A DNA stretch of 64,000 nucleotides from Macrostomum hystrix (Eukaryota > Platyhelminthes > Macrostomidae), in assembly GCA_950097015.1 (NCBI GenBank), contig CATNEN010000011.1, positions 3,748,501 through 3,812,500 on the forward strand, read 5' to 3'. Made by a program: the position numbers and the translations under genes. Under the pieces are notes generated by a model. That model saw nothing but the letters and a program-made list of their open reading frames with translations. It had not been told where the DNA came from and made no database searches. This document shows positions 1 through 24,700 of the stretch, one piece after another. Positions within the stretch are counted from its first letter, which is position 1; each line of letters opens with the position of its first letter.

Positions 1-237
1 TGTGAACAGAATATGAGGATCTAATACGGATGTGAACAGAATATGAGGATCTAATACGGGTAGGAATAGAATATGAGGATCTAATACGGGTAGGAATAGA
101 ATATGAGGATCTAATACGGATGTGAACAGAATATGAGGATCTAATATGGGTGGGAACAGAATATGAGGATCTAATACGGATAGGAATAGAATAGGATGAT
201 CTAATCTGGGGAAAAATGTGAGGATCTAATATGGGGA
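1..237. repeat. 30-bp tandem repeat at window edge
   Basis: About 7 copies of AGAATATGAGGATCTAATAC plus a 10-bp variable part (GGATGTGAAC or GGGTAGGAAT). The array runs off the left edge, so it may belong to an intron of a gene outside the window. Confidence 0.95.
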
Positions 238-240
238 ATA

Positions 241-2007
241 GAATGAGTATCCGGGATTTTAGGACCTGAGAAAATTGGGAATGAGAAGTTGAGGATAGCA
301 TAGGAGGGTTGATCTGTGGTGGCTGAAACAGGGATCAGGGAAGTTATTTTGTCATAATAAAACACAATTAAAAACTGTTAAAGTATAAAGAGGCATGCCA
401 AACATTAAACAAACAGCGACACTCTGGTTGGCAACTATATTCGACGAGCGAAAAGCACTTTATTTAAGGCTGTTAGTTTTATGTCTTTGAATTATGTGAA
501 AGCAATATAATAAATATAATAAGCAATTAAAAAACCTTGGAAGTGCGCAGTAATACATCAGTCGCAGAGTGAGTAGATCTATTAAAAGATATGTATTGTT
601 AAACAATTTACATAAAAAATTAGCAGTTTGACAAACAGCCACGCTTATTAATGATTGATCAAATCGAATTGAGTTAACCTAATTTAAACAATAAAAAGCA
701 AATAAAAAACAGGCAAACCAAACTACAATTGTCTTTGTTTCTAAGGCCTTACTTTGCTCCCTAAAGTCGGATATCACAGGTGTCTAGGCTAGGGAGAATC
801 GAGAGAGACAAAGGAAGATTACGCTCGTAGTAAACCGGATTCAGAAAAAATTACCAGCATAGGTTAGACAAGTACGACTTTAATCATTACTCATTTAATC
901 ATTTAAACATTAATCTAAAACAAAGTTAAAAATTTAATAGAAAGATTAAATATAGCCTAAAAATGTGTTGAATGATATGCATATAATGGATGGCAAATTG
1001 TTACTTTAAAATAGCAACACTAGATAACAAAATTAGCACGAAATCGGCTTTTATTGCGCGAAAAATATTACGGAATATTGTTTCCAACATTTCACACTTA
1101 CTACTCACAATAGCAAGCTCAGTATTCAAATAAGTAATGTATTTATTTACTAAGTTAAAATATATATAAGAAATCAACAGGAAGAAAGGATTAATCACAA
1201 ATTAGTATAACAAACTGAATAAAACAAAACCAGATGATGACCAAATTTCAAGCCAAGGATATAAGCGTACGATAACTATTGTGTTGTATCTGAGAGAAAT
1301 GATATAAATTAATAATTATAAACTTAATTATCTTTAATATCTTTAAAAAATCGAGAGTTCAGTAAACATATATTTTAATTTTAGACAATACCTTCACTAG
1401 AGGCATTTCATTTAAAAATCAAATCGGATACTTATAATATAGAATTTATAACGGCAATAAATGGAAGAAAAATGGAAGTTAGCATAGAAAAGAAATTAAA
1501 TTACGTAACAATCATACAAAATAAACTATATATAGCATCACTAGTGTTTTCGCATAATTTTATAGATATTTTACACTTCATTGACACCATACTACTATTA
1601 GTGGCAGACTTTTTTTTGACACAAAATGAATTTTAAGTATTAGAGCACAGCCAAAGTAGAACTTTATTATTACAATATATAAGAACAAAATAATTCCCAT
1701 TCCGGTTGTAATGTTCATATTTTTATTAAACTATTATTAGAATTCAGGGGAGGTCAGAAGTTCGAATCCTATCACCCAGTAAAATTTGTGCCAGCATAAG
1801 CTGCTATAGGAATTTTGTCGATTTTGCGCGATATTACAAAAAGTTAGAAAGTTAAACAAATATAAATCGACAATTGGTAAAAACAAACAAGCAAACGTAG
1901 AGAGACACCATAGATATAAGCAAATATGTAAACACTGTACGGTCACATCATCTGAAATGATAATCGATTAGTCCAATAACACAAATCATTGAATAAGCTG
2001 GACTGCA
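241..2007. other. AT-rich 3' flank of PKN, no gene recognised
   Basis: I see no protein-coding exon here. A tRNA 3'-half-like stretch with GTTCGAATCC lies at 1741-1780 on plus. The part nearest 2007 is presumably the PKN 3' UTR. Confidence 0.6.
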
Positions 2008-14095
<12,088 letters not shown>

Positions 14096-15777
14096 CTGAT
14101 ACTAATCTGTTATCCGATGCTGAAAAATAGAATAGAAATCGGAATTAATAATTATATATATTTATGTCAATAAACCTATAAAGTACATAGAAGTATTACA
14201 CTTAGCCTATTAGGGCCAGGTGAAAAACTTTAGTTGCTTAATTAAGTGTGAGTGGCAGGGCGGTCTAACGCATTTGCGTCTCGCACCGAAGTCATGAAAT
14301 TTACGCCTTTGAGGGCCAACCTACAAGGCACAGTGAGAGTGTACACTGCCTGACGAAGAGAAAATCTGGCGAGATGTACACACCTGTGTGTGTGTGTGTG
14401 CTCAGGAGTCAGCGAAATGTCTCCTCGCCCTCAGGCTCTCAAGCAATCCTTATTGTTAGTATTCCTGCAACCATTCAAATAAAAAAACCTTTGAATACAT
14501 TTATTTCATAGGCAGCCGGCAATTCAGCAACTGCAGCTGTTTAAGACTGATGTATAGATAAACTTGTAAGCGTCCGTTTACAAAAACTTTTTTTGCATAA
14601 CTAGAAAGCAGAATTACAATCAAAGCTGTTAAAACCGGTTAAGCATTGGAGCCAACAGTGGTACAGACACACAATGTTAGTTTAGTGCCTAAATATTGAC
14701 TGACAGACAGGTAAAAAACAACAAGCATATAATACTATAATTTAGTTCGTTTATTTTAAAATATCTTTACTCAGAAACGACAGTCTAGAATATTTAGAAT
14801 GTTAAAAAATCTTACTTATTATATTATAAAGCCACAGTTAGAGTTTGATAACACGCGGAGAATATATGTACACATACATAAAAAACAGATGTTAGATTCC
14901 TTAGCTAAAAAAAACAATAAAAACTAGAATAATAGAACAATGTAGAAATCGTTTATTTACTTTTAAAAGATAGCTTTCAAATAATTTACTGATAAGATAA
15001 GATAGATAGAGAGATATAAAGAATCAATGTGCTTTTGATAATCATACGAACGCGTTCGATAAGTTTAAAAAATCAGTTAGTAAACTTTGTCAATCAATAC
15101 TTAATACTTTGTTCGCATTAGCTTCTCAGTCAATTAATATTGCAATTAATTCTTGAATATAGGCATTAGCAATTTTCGCAATTAATCACAAATTGTAAAC
15201 AACATTCCGAGTGGAGATAATAAGTAGTATATGGTAGAAATGGTAGAAAAATGACATTAGGAAGAATACCTAGAATATTATAAAGTTAAAAATCTATAAA
15301 TAGACCATATGTTGTCACTCGTACATTAAGAAACATTTAAACCTTTGAATGTAATCAGCTAATCGGTCTAACTTCGAACCCATAAGATTCTTGCCCACAT
15401 ACATAACTTTTTCGATACATATAGGCTACATCTTAGGCTTATAGGCTTTTAATTACCAGAATATTGTACTCAGAAGCGGAGTATTATATCATCTTAAATT
15501 TTCATTATAATCTCGAATTAATTTTATGCTGTATTAAATAAACTACACATCGATAATACTAACGAAAATATCGAAGAAAGTTCTAGGCTTTTTCAAAACA
15601 TATCGGCAATTTTTTCATTTATTGTATTGGGATTTACAGATTCCTTGGGTTCTCAGATAAACAACACATATGCTTTAGATTGAACAAACACATACGACTT
15701 TTTACTTGAACTACAGCGAGAAATTTAAAAGTAAAAAAACTACATTTGAACCAGGAATCGAACCAATGGCCAACTGT
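14096..15777. other. PKN-NCKAP1 intergenic region
   Basis: This contains the PKN 5' side (acceptor-like TTCTATTTTTCAG ending near 14120), a SINE at 14246-14450, and then AT-rich sequence that should include the NCKAP1 3' UTR. No further coding potential is seen. Confidence 0.6.
14246..14450 (+). mobile_element. tRNA-derived SINE, plus-strand copy
   Basis: The head GAGTGGCAGGGCGGTCTAAC resembles a class-II tRNA D-arm. The body shares GGCACAGTGAGAGTGTACAC, TGCCTGACGA and GATGTACACACCTGTGTGTG with the copy at 40340-40631. The copy lacks the T-arm half of the head. Confidence 0.8.
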
Positions 15778-15790
15778 TTAAGACTGGTGA
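15751..15790 (-). repeat. tRNA 3'-half-like sequence overlapping NCKAP1 stop
   Basis: Read on minus, a box-B-like GGTTCGATTCC follows an anticodon-arm-like CAGTCTTAAACAGTTGG. The NCKAP1 stop codon (15778-15780) lies inside it. A 5' half is not clear. Confidence 0.4.
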
Positions 15791-18700
15791 TGAGCGGCCG
15801 GCCGCCTAGCAGATCCCACGGCATTGTAGGCCTGCCGAATCAGCGCGTAGGGGAAGCACATCTCCAATAAGCTAGCAGTGAGGTAGGGGCACTGCTTAAC
15901 AATCAGGTCCAGAATGATGAACACGGAGGGCAGATTACGGCCAACAAGTTCGTCCTGACTTGCCCTCAGTAGGGAGCTGCTGCACAGAGCTAAGAATTCT
16001 TTCCAACGCTCGCTTAGTTCCAGATTCAACTGCTGCGGAGTGCACAGTGTTAGCAGGGCGGGCAGGACAGAGTTCAATGCGCCGGCAATCGTGTGAGTAT
16101 TGTTATAATGAGCCTCCACATCATGGCCATAGACTGTGTTGTCCAGGGCGGCCAAGCGCGGCAGTGAGACAGACAGGAAGACTAGCATATGGCAGACCAC
16201 CATGTACTCCTGTGTATGTGGAGTGGACAAGTGGTTAGGCAAAATTTCGCAGAATATTTTTGAGATGGGTCAGGGATGCGATTTTGAGTCTGGGATGAGC
16301 TCTTGAGTCTGGGATGAGATCTTGAGTCTGGTATGAGATCTTGAGTCTGGGATGAGATCTTGAGTCTGTGATGAGATTTTGAGTCTAAGACTCTAAAATG
16401 AGTTGTTTATCTAGGATTAGATTTTGAGTCTGACATGAGTTGTAAGTCTAAGATTAGATTTAAGTCTGGGATGATATTATAAGTCAAGGATGAGATTTTG
16501 AGTCTGGGATGAGATTTTGAGTCTAGAATGATATTTTGAGTCTGAGATGAGAGTTGAGTCTAGGATGAGAATTTGAGTCTAGAATGATATTTTGAGTCTG
16601 AGATGAGAGTTGAGTCTAGGATGAGAATTTGAGTCTAGCATGAGAGTTGAGTCTTAGATGATATTTTGAGTCTAGGAGGAGTGTTGTGAGTCCAGGATGA
16701 GATTTTAAGTATATGACGAGATTGTTAGTCTGAGATAAGAGTAATGAGTCTGGGTGAGATTTCGAGTCTGGGATGAGATTCTGAGTTCTGATTCTGAGAA
16801 CACATTGAGAAAAAATGCGCCAGACTTCTACCTGTTCAGGCTTGCCCTTGTACCGTTCGAGGGCCTGCAGTAAGCCCAGATCCACGGAGCTGTCTAGCCC
16901 CATTCCGCTGCGAAAAAGGGCCGTGATTTCACCGCGATCGCCCAGCAGATCTTCGGCAGTTTTTATTAAGAAGGGCGATCGTTTCTGCATTACGGAGCGA
17001 AGGCCCTCCTGGCAGAGTCGACGAAAACTCATGTAGACGCCGGCGTTTTTGAATCGGCAGAGAAACTCGACGGGTTGTTGCAGCCTGGTGGACAGCTCCG
17101 ACATGCGGCCCGGATCTTCGAAACTGACACGAAGAGCTTGCAGCACCTGGAATGCACGATTTGCTAATTGCAGCTTCTTTACTGTTAATTAGAAGCATTT
17201 TTAATGAATAAAGGCAAAATGGTAGCCGAGTAAAAGCGTAGATATACATTTGTAAAATGAGGGAGAACGAAAGGGAGGCAGGGAGAAAAGTAGATAGGTA
17301 GATAAAATGTATATAGGTAAATATAAAGGTAGATAGTAGATAGGAACGTAAATCTATAGAGAGAAAGGTAGATAGATAGGGAGAAATATGGATAGGTAGA
17401 TAGAAAATTAGATAGGTAGGGAAAGTAGATGGGTAGAGACAAAGGTAGATAGGTAGGGAGAAAGGTAGATAGGTAGATAGAAATGTAGACAGGTAAATAG
17501 AGAGGTAAATAGGTAGAAAAAAGTATATAGATAGAAATGTAGACAGGCAGAGAGAAACGTAGACAGGCAGATAGAAACGTAGACAGACAGACAGAAATGT
17601 AGACAGGCAGATAAATATGTAGACAGGGAGAGAGAAATGTAGACAGGTAGAGAGAAATGTAGACAGGCAGATAGAAATGTAGACAGGCAGATAGAAATGT
17701 AGACAGGCAGATAGAAATGTAGACAGGCAGATAGAAATGTAGACAGGCAGAGAGAAATGTAGACAGGCAGAGAGAAATGTAGACAGGCAGATAGAAATGT
17801 AGACAGGCAGATAGAAATGTAGACAGGCAGAGAGAAATGTAGACAGGTAGACAGAAATGTAGACAGGCAGATAGAAATGTAGACAGGCAGAGAGAAACGT
17901 AGACAGGCAGATAGAAACGTAGACAGGCAGACAGAAATGTAGACAGGTAGATAGAAATGTAGACAGGCAGATAGAAATGCAGACAGGCAGAGAGAAATGT
18001 AGACAGGTAGATAGAAATGTAGACAGGTAGACAGAAATGTAGACAGGCAGATAGAAATGTAGACAGGCAGAGAGAAACGTAGACAGGCAGATAGAAACGT
18101 AGACAGACAGACAGAAATGTAGACAGGCAGATAGAAATGTAGACAGGCAGATAGAAATGTAGACAGGCAGATAGAAATGCAGACAGGCAGAGAGAAATGT
18201 AGACAGGTAGATAGAAATGTAGACAGGTAGACAGAAATGTAGACAGGCAGATAGAAATGTAGACAGGCAGAGAGAAACGTAGACAGGCAGATAGAAACGT
18301 AGACAGACAGACAGAAATGTAGACAGGCAGATAAATATGTAGACAGGGAGAGAGAAATGTAGACAGGTAGAGAGAAATGTAGACAGGCAGATAGAAATGT
18401 AGACAGGCAGATAGAAATGTAGACAGGCAGATAGAAATGTAGACAGGCAGATAGAAATGTAGACAGGCAGAGAGAAATGTAGACAGGCAGAGAGAAATGT
18501 AGACAGGCAGATAGAAATGTAGACAGGCAGATAGAAATGTAGACAAGCAGAGAGAAATGTAGACAGGTAGACAGAAATGTAGACAGGCAGATAGAAATGT
18601 AGACAGGCAGAGAGAAACGTAGACAGGCAGATAGAAAGGTAGACAGGCAGACAGAAATGTAGACAGGTAGATAGAAATGTAGACAGGCAGATAGAAATGC

Positions 18701-21700
18701 AGACAGGCAGAGAGAAATGTAGACAGGTAGATAGAAATGTAGACAGGTAGACAGAAATGTAGACAGGCAGATAGAAATGTAGACAGGCAGAGAGAAACGT
18801 AGACAGGCAGATAGAAACGTAGACAGACAGACAGAAATGTAGACAGGCAGATAGAAATGTAGACAGGCAGATAGAAATGTAGACAGGCAGATAGAAATGC
18901 AGACAGGCAGAGAGAAATGTAGACAGGTAGATAGAAATGTAGACAGGTAGACAGAAATGTAGACAGGCAGATAGAAATGTAGACAGGCAGATAGAAATGT
19001 AGACAGGTAGAGAACAAATGAACAATATAAAAAACTGAAGGCCTCCTCACCTCCATATTAGCCATGACCAGTTTCTTGGCTTCATCAATTTCTGCGGCAA
19101 CCAATTTGCAGACCTCCTCGTCCAGATACTTCATGCCGTACGGGCCAATAAGTTCGGCTAAGGCGCAGATCTCATTATAATCGGCATATTCTTCAATTGG
19201 AAACGGCTGATTCGGATCCATCATCAGGAAGCTCTTGAATCTGGGACTGTAGATTACCCTTGGTGAATCGGCCACAACCTTTGGCAGTAGGGCGCCGCAG
19301 TACCAGGCTATGTAATTGTGAGTTATTGTCTGCTCACCGCGCCAACTGTCGCGCAATTGAGTCTGCTGCAGCAGTACCATATTGAATACTCGCGGCAGGT
19401 CCAGTGTCATGAAACAGTCCAGATCCTGCAGTACGCCAAGCGAAGCTTTCAAACAGCTGAGCAGCTCGGATGGCTTGGCAATCTCTTCTCGTTCAGGATT
19501 GTACATCTGGCTAGCCACCACTGTTTTGCAGAATTTCTGCTCGAGTTCGGCTGTTAGCACCTCCCTTGGCACAATTGATCGGTATTGAAAGTTGACGGTG
19601 CGACAATTGTGCAGCGAGCAGCACAGTTCGCTTAGCGCCATGCGGTATTTATCTATTGAGGTCATGTTCTCGCGGCGCTTGCGTTGCGACTCCGTGCCGG
19701 GCACTTCGGCTGCGGCTGCCAAGGCGGCTGCGGCGGCTGAGCAAAAAAATTATGATGATGGCACTAAGTTCAATGACCCATTTTCTAACACAACAATAAA
19801 TATTTCACTGCTTAAGATCATTGAATGACCCACTTATCAGGTAGATCATTGAATGACCCACTCCAAGATTATTGAATGACCCACTCCAAGATCATTGAAT
19901 GACCCACTTATCAGGTAGATCATTGAATGACCCACTCCAAGATCATTGAATGACCCAATTCAGGAAGATTACTGAATGACCCACTTCAGGAAGATCACTG
20001 AATGACCCGCTTCAGGAAGATCAATGAATGACCCACTCCAAGATCATTGAATGACCCACTTATCAGGTAGATCATTGAATGACCCACTTCAGGAAGATCA
20101 CTGAATGACCCAATTCAGGAAGATCATTGAATGACCCACTTCAGGAAGATCACTGAATGACCCAATTCAGGAAGATCATTGAATAAACTACTTCAGGAAG
20201 ATGAAGATCGTACTGCTTACCTTGATTCTTCTTGGCTGCGTTGGGTGCGGGCTGTGGCACCATCTTGGCAGCGCCCATCTTCGGCAGCAGCCGATAGCTC
20301 AGCTGAGTCTGTTCTTCGAACACGCAGATAACCAGTTGAATAATTTCGTGACAAATATTGCGCACAAACGAGAAAGCCCGCTCGAAGGCTCGATCAGCCA
20401 CAAGGGCGATTTCCTCCGGGCACAACGGATGCGTTAGAGTCGAATAGTGAGTACAGATCTGAGGAAACACTGTGATGTAGCGATGCTGCGCCGGGAATTC
20501 AATGTTCAAATTGAACAACTGAATGAAAAAATCATCGTAGAAGAAGAACAGATGGAGAGAGGAGGTCTCGTCTAGGATGCCGTTCAAATCGTCAATGAGG
20601 CGAGTGTGAAACACCGCACTGTTCATGTGCTTGGCAAACGGGTCGCATTCGCGAATACTGGGCACTCCGTTGCTGGAGCTCAGCTTAGCCTGCAGCCGTA
20701 GCCAATCGATGCGAATGTCGGATAGGACGATGGATTCTTTGTCCTCTACCTGGCAGGTGTTGGCAGGTTTGACAGTTGTTGAAAACTAATGTCAATCACC
20801 GAGATAAAACCGGTTTGATGATGTACCAAATGACTAAATCTGATGATCTACCGAATGATCAAACATGATGATTCAATGAATGACCGCAAATGATGAATCA
20901 ATGAATGACTAAACTTGATGACTCATTGAATGACCAAACCTGATGGCTCAATAAATGAGTAAACCTGATGATTTACCGAATGATCAAACCTGATGACTCA
21001 GTGAATGACTGAACCCGATTATCTAACGAATGACCAAACCTGATGACTCAATGAATGATCAAACCTGATGACTCAATGAATGACCAAACCTCATGACTCA
21101 ATGAATGACCAAACCTGATGGCTCAATGAATGAGTAAACCTGATGATTTACCGAACGATCAAACCTGATGACTCAATGAATGACCAAACTACATGACGCA
21201 ATGAGCAAACTTGATGACTCAATAATTGACTGAACCCGATTATCTAACGAATGACAACACCTAATGGCTCAATGAATGACCAAACCTGATGACTCAATGA
21301 ATGAGTAAACCTGATGATTTACCGAACGATCAAACCTGATGACTCAATGAATGACCAAACTACATGACGCAATGAGCAAACTTGATGACTCAATAATTGA
21401 CTGAACCCGATTATCTAACGAATGACAACACCTAATGGCTCAATGAATGAGTAAACCTGATGATTTACCGAATGATCAAACCTGATGACTCAATAAATGA
21501 CTCAAAAATATGACTTAATGAATGACTGAAAATGATGACTCAATGAATGACTGAAAATTATGACTCAATGAATTACCAAACCAGATGACATGTAATGGTT
21601 CGTTAGTGACCAAACTAAGTTCTAATGAACGAAAAATATTGATGATGACTGAACGAATGACTTCATATTACTTGAAAATTAACAAGATCATAAATAGAAA

Positions 21701-24700
21701 GAATGACCTAGAATAGATTATCTAACCAAAAAAGACTAAATGATCAAACTAGATGCTTCATCGAATAACCATATTGACTAGACTTAATAATAAAATTAAT
21801 AACTAGCTAAAAAATTAATAACATAAAAACCGACCTGTTTGACAGTCAAGCTGCTAAGCTTCTGCAGTACATCGGACAATACCGACGCGTCCTCTTCCAT
21901 GAGGGTGCTGCCAAAGGCGCCCTTGAGCTCACGCTCTAGCAGGATGCTGTCCCAGTTCACTAGGGTCTGCACGTTGAAGCGTTGAATCACCTGCAATTGG
22001 AGATCATTTTTGGATTTAATCAGTATCCCAATGGAACTGATTATTTCAGTATCTAGTACCCAAAGGACTCCAGTATCTAGTACCCAGAGGACTCCAGTAT
22101 CTAGTAAACAGAGGACTTCAGTATCTAGCACCCAAAGGACTTCAGTATCTAGTACCCAAAGGACTCCAGTATCTAGTAAACAGGGGACTCCAGTATGTAG
22201 TACCCAAAGGACTTCAGTATCTAGTACCCAAAGGACTTCAGTATCTAGTACCCAAAGGACTTCAGTATCTAGTACCCAAAGGACTCCAGTATCTAGTACC
22301 CAAAGGACTCCAGTATCTAGTAAACAGAGGACTTCAGTATCTAGCACCCAAAGGACTTCAGTATCTAGTACCCAAAGGACTCCAGTATCTAGTAAACAGG
22401 GGACTCCAGTATGTAGTACCCAAAGGACTTCAGTATCTAGTACCCAAAGGACTTCAGTATCTAGTACCCAAAGGACTTCAGTATCTAGCACCCAAAGGAC
22501 TCCAGTATCTAGTACCCAAAGGACTGCAGTATGTAGTACCCAAAGGACTCCAGTATCTAGTACCCAGAGGACTCCAGTATCTAGTAAACAGAGGACTTCA
22601 GTATCTAGCACCCAAAGGACTTCAGTATCTAGTACCCAAAGGACTCCAGTATCTAGTAAACAGGGGACTCCAGTATGTAGTACCCAAAGGACTTCAGTAT
22701 CTAGTACCCAAAGGACTTCAGTATCTAGTACCCAAAGGACTTCAGTATCTAGTACCCAAAGGACTCCAGTATCTAGTACCCAAAGGACTGCAGTATGTAG
22801 TACCCAAAGGACTCCAGTATCTAGTACCCAGAGGACTCCAGTATCTAGTAAACAGAGGACTTCAGTATCTAGCACCCAAAGGACTTCAGTATCTAGTACC
22901 CAAAGGACTCCAGTATCTAGTAAACAGGGGACTCCAGTATGTAGTACCCAAAGGACTTCAGTATTTAGTACCCAAAGGACTTCAGTATCTAGTACCCAAA
23001 GGACTTCAGTATCTAGTACCCAAAGGACTTCAGTATCTAGTACCTAAAGGACTCCAGTATCTAGTACCCAAAGGACTCCAGTATGTAGTACCCAAAGGAC
23101 TCCAGTATGTAGTACCCAAAGGACTCCAGTATCTAGTACCCAAAGGACTCCAGTATGTAGTACCCAAAGGACTCCAGTATGTAGTACCCAAAGAACTTCA
23201 GTATCTAGTAAACAGGGGACTTCAGTATCTAGTACCCAAAGGACTTCAGTATCTAGTACCCAAAGGACTCCAGTATCTAGTACCCAAAGGACTCCAGTAT
23301 CTAGTACCCAGAGGACTCCAGTATGTAGTACCCAAAGGACTCCAGTATCTAGTACCCAGAGGACTCCAGTATGTAGTACCCAAAGGACTCCAGTATCTAG
23401 TACCCAAAGGACTCCAGTATGTAGTACCCAAAGGACTCCAGTATGTAGTACCCAAAGGACTTCAGTATCTAGTAAACAGGGGACTTCAGTATCTAGTACC
23501 CAAAGGACTCGGGTATCTAGTACCCAAAGGACTCCAGTATCTAGCACCCAAAGTACTTCAGTATCTAGTACCCAAAGGACTCCAGTATCTAGCACCCAAA
23601 GGACTCCAGTATCTAGTACCCAAAGGACTCCAGTATGTAGTACCCAAAGGACTCCAGTATCTAGTAAACAGGGGACTTCAGTATCTAGTACCCAAAGGAC
23701 TTCAGTATCTAGTACCTAAAGGACTCCAGTATCTAGTACCCAAAGGACTCCAGTATGTAGTACCCAAAGGACTCCAGTATGTAGTACCCAAAGGACTCCA
23801 GTATCTAGTACCCAAAGGACTCCAGTATCTAGTACCCAACACTCGAGTGGCTAGAACGTCGAATTCACAAAGCCTCACCTGGTGATACTTTAGCACCAGC
23901 TGTCGCAGTTCCTCCATGTGATAGATGAACTCTGGCAGGAATCGGTCCTGCATGCTATCGGCTGTATTTTGACCGCCTTTGGTTCGCGATTTGCCGCCGC
24001 CTGCCGGGTGAACGCCGTGCCTTAGAAACCAAAGCACCTCGTCGCGACAATAGGAAAGCGTCATGAGCAGGTAGAGCACCTTAGGACCCAATAGGCCAGG
24101 CTGATCCGAGAAGATCAGGCAGAGCTCTTTGAGCACATTTCGTAGATATTTTCGTCGCTCGCGATGCACCTCGGGTCCTTGCTGATAGACCTGGGTCTGC
24201 CATTCTTTCACTTCGTTCACTCTGCGACTGTAGTTGCGAATTGTGTCGAAGAATGCGATGATGAAGCTGTGAGTCTGGATCACCTGTTAATGAGAGCAGC
24301 GGCGGACCCAATTACTACTAGTAGTATGAGTGAACGAGTAAGTTTTAAAGTCAAAGAAAAATAGATAGAGCACACATATGCTGAGAGAGGATATTGCGAA
24401 ATGTGAATAGGTATGAACACAGGTAGATATACAGGGGAAAATTAGACAGCGATGAAAAATATAATAAGAAAGGTAGATAGAAAAGTATTGTGATAGATAG
24501 AAGAACAAGTTGTTAGCGGGAAAACTAGATAGGTAGAAAAAATACAGATGGTCTAGAGAAGGGAAACAAATAGATAGGAAGGTGAAGAGGTAGAAAGATA
24601 GTAAGAAAAGTGGAAAAGAAAGGCAGATGAATAGATAATAAGATAGATGGGTAGACAAAAAGGTAAATGAGTAGATGGTGAGGTAGATAGGTGGAAAAAA

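Noticed and set aside
22010-23595. Plus ORF of 345 codons and minus ORFs of 359 and 183 codons (SSTQRTSV, VLWVLDTG repeats)
   Set aside because: They are products of the 24-bp intronic array; only the last 50 residues of the 359-codon frame are a real NCKAP1 exon.
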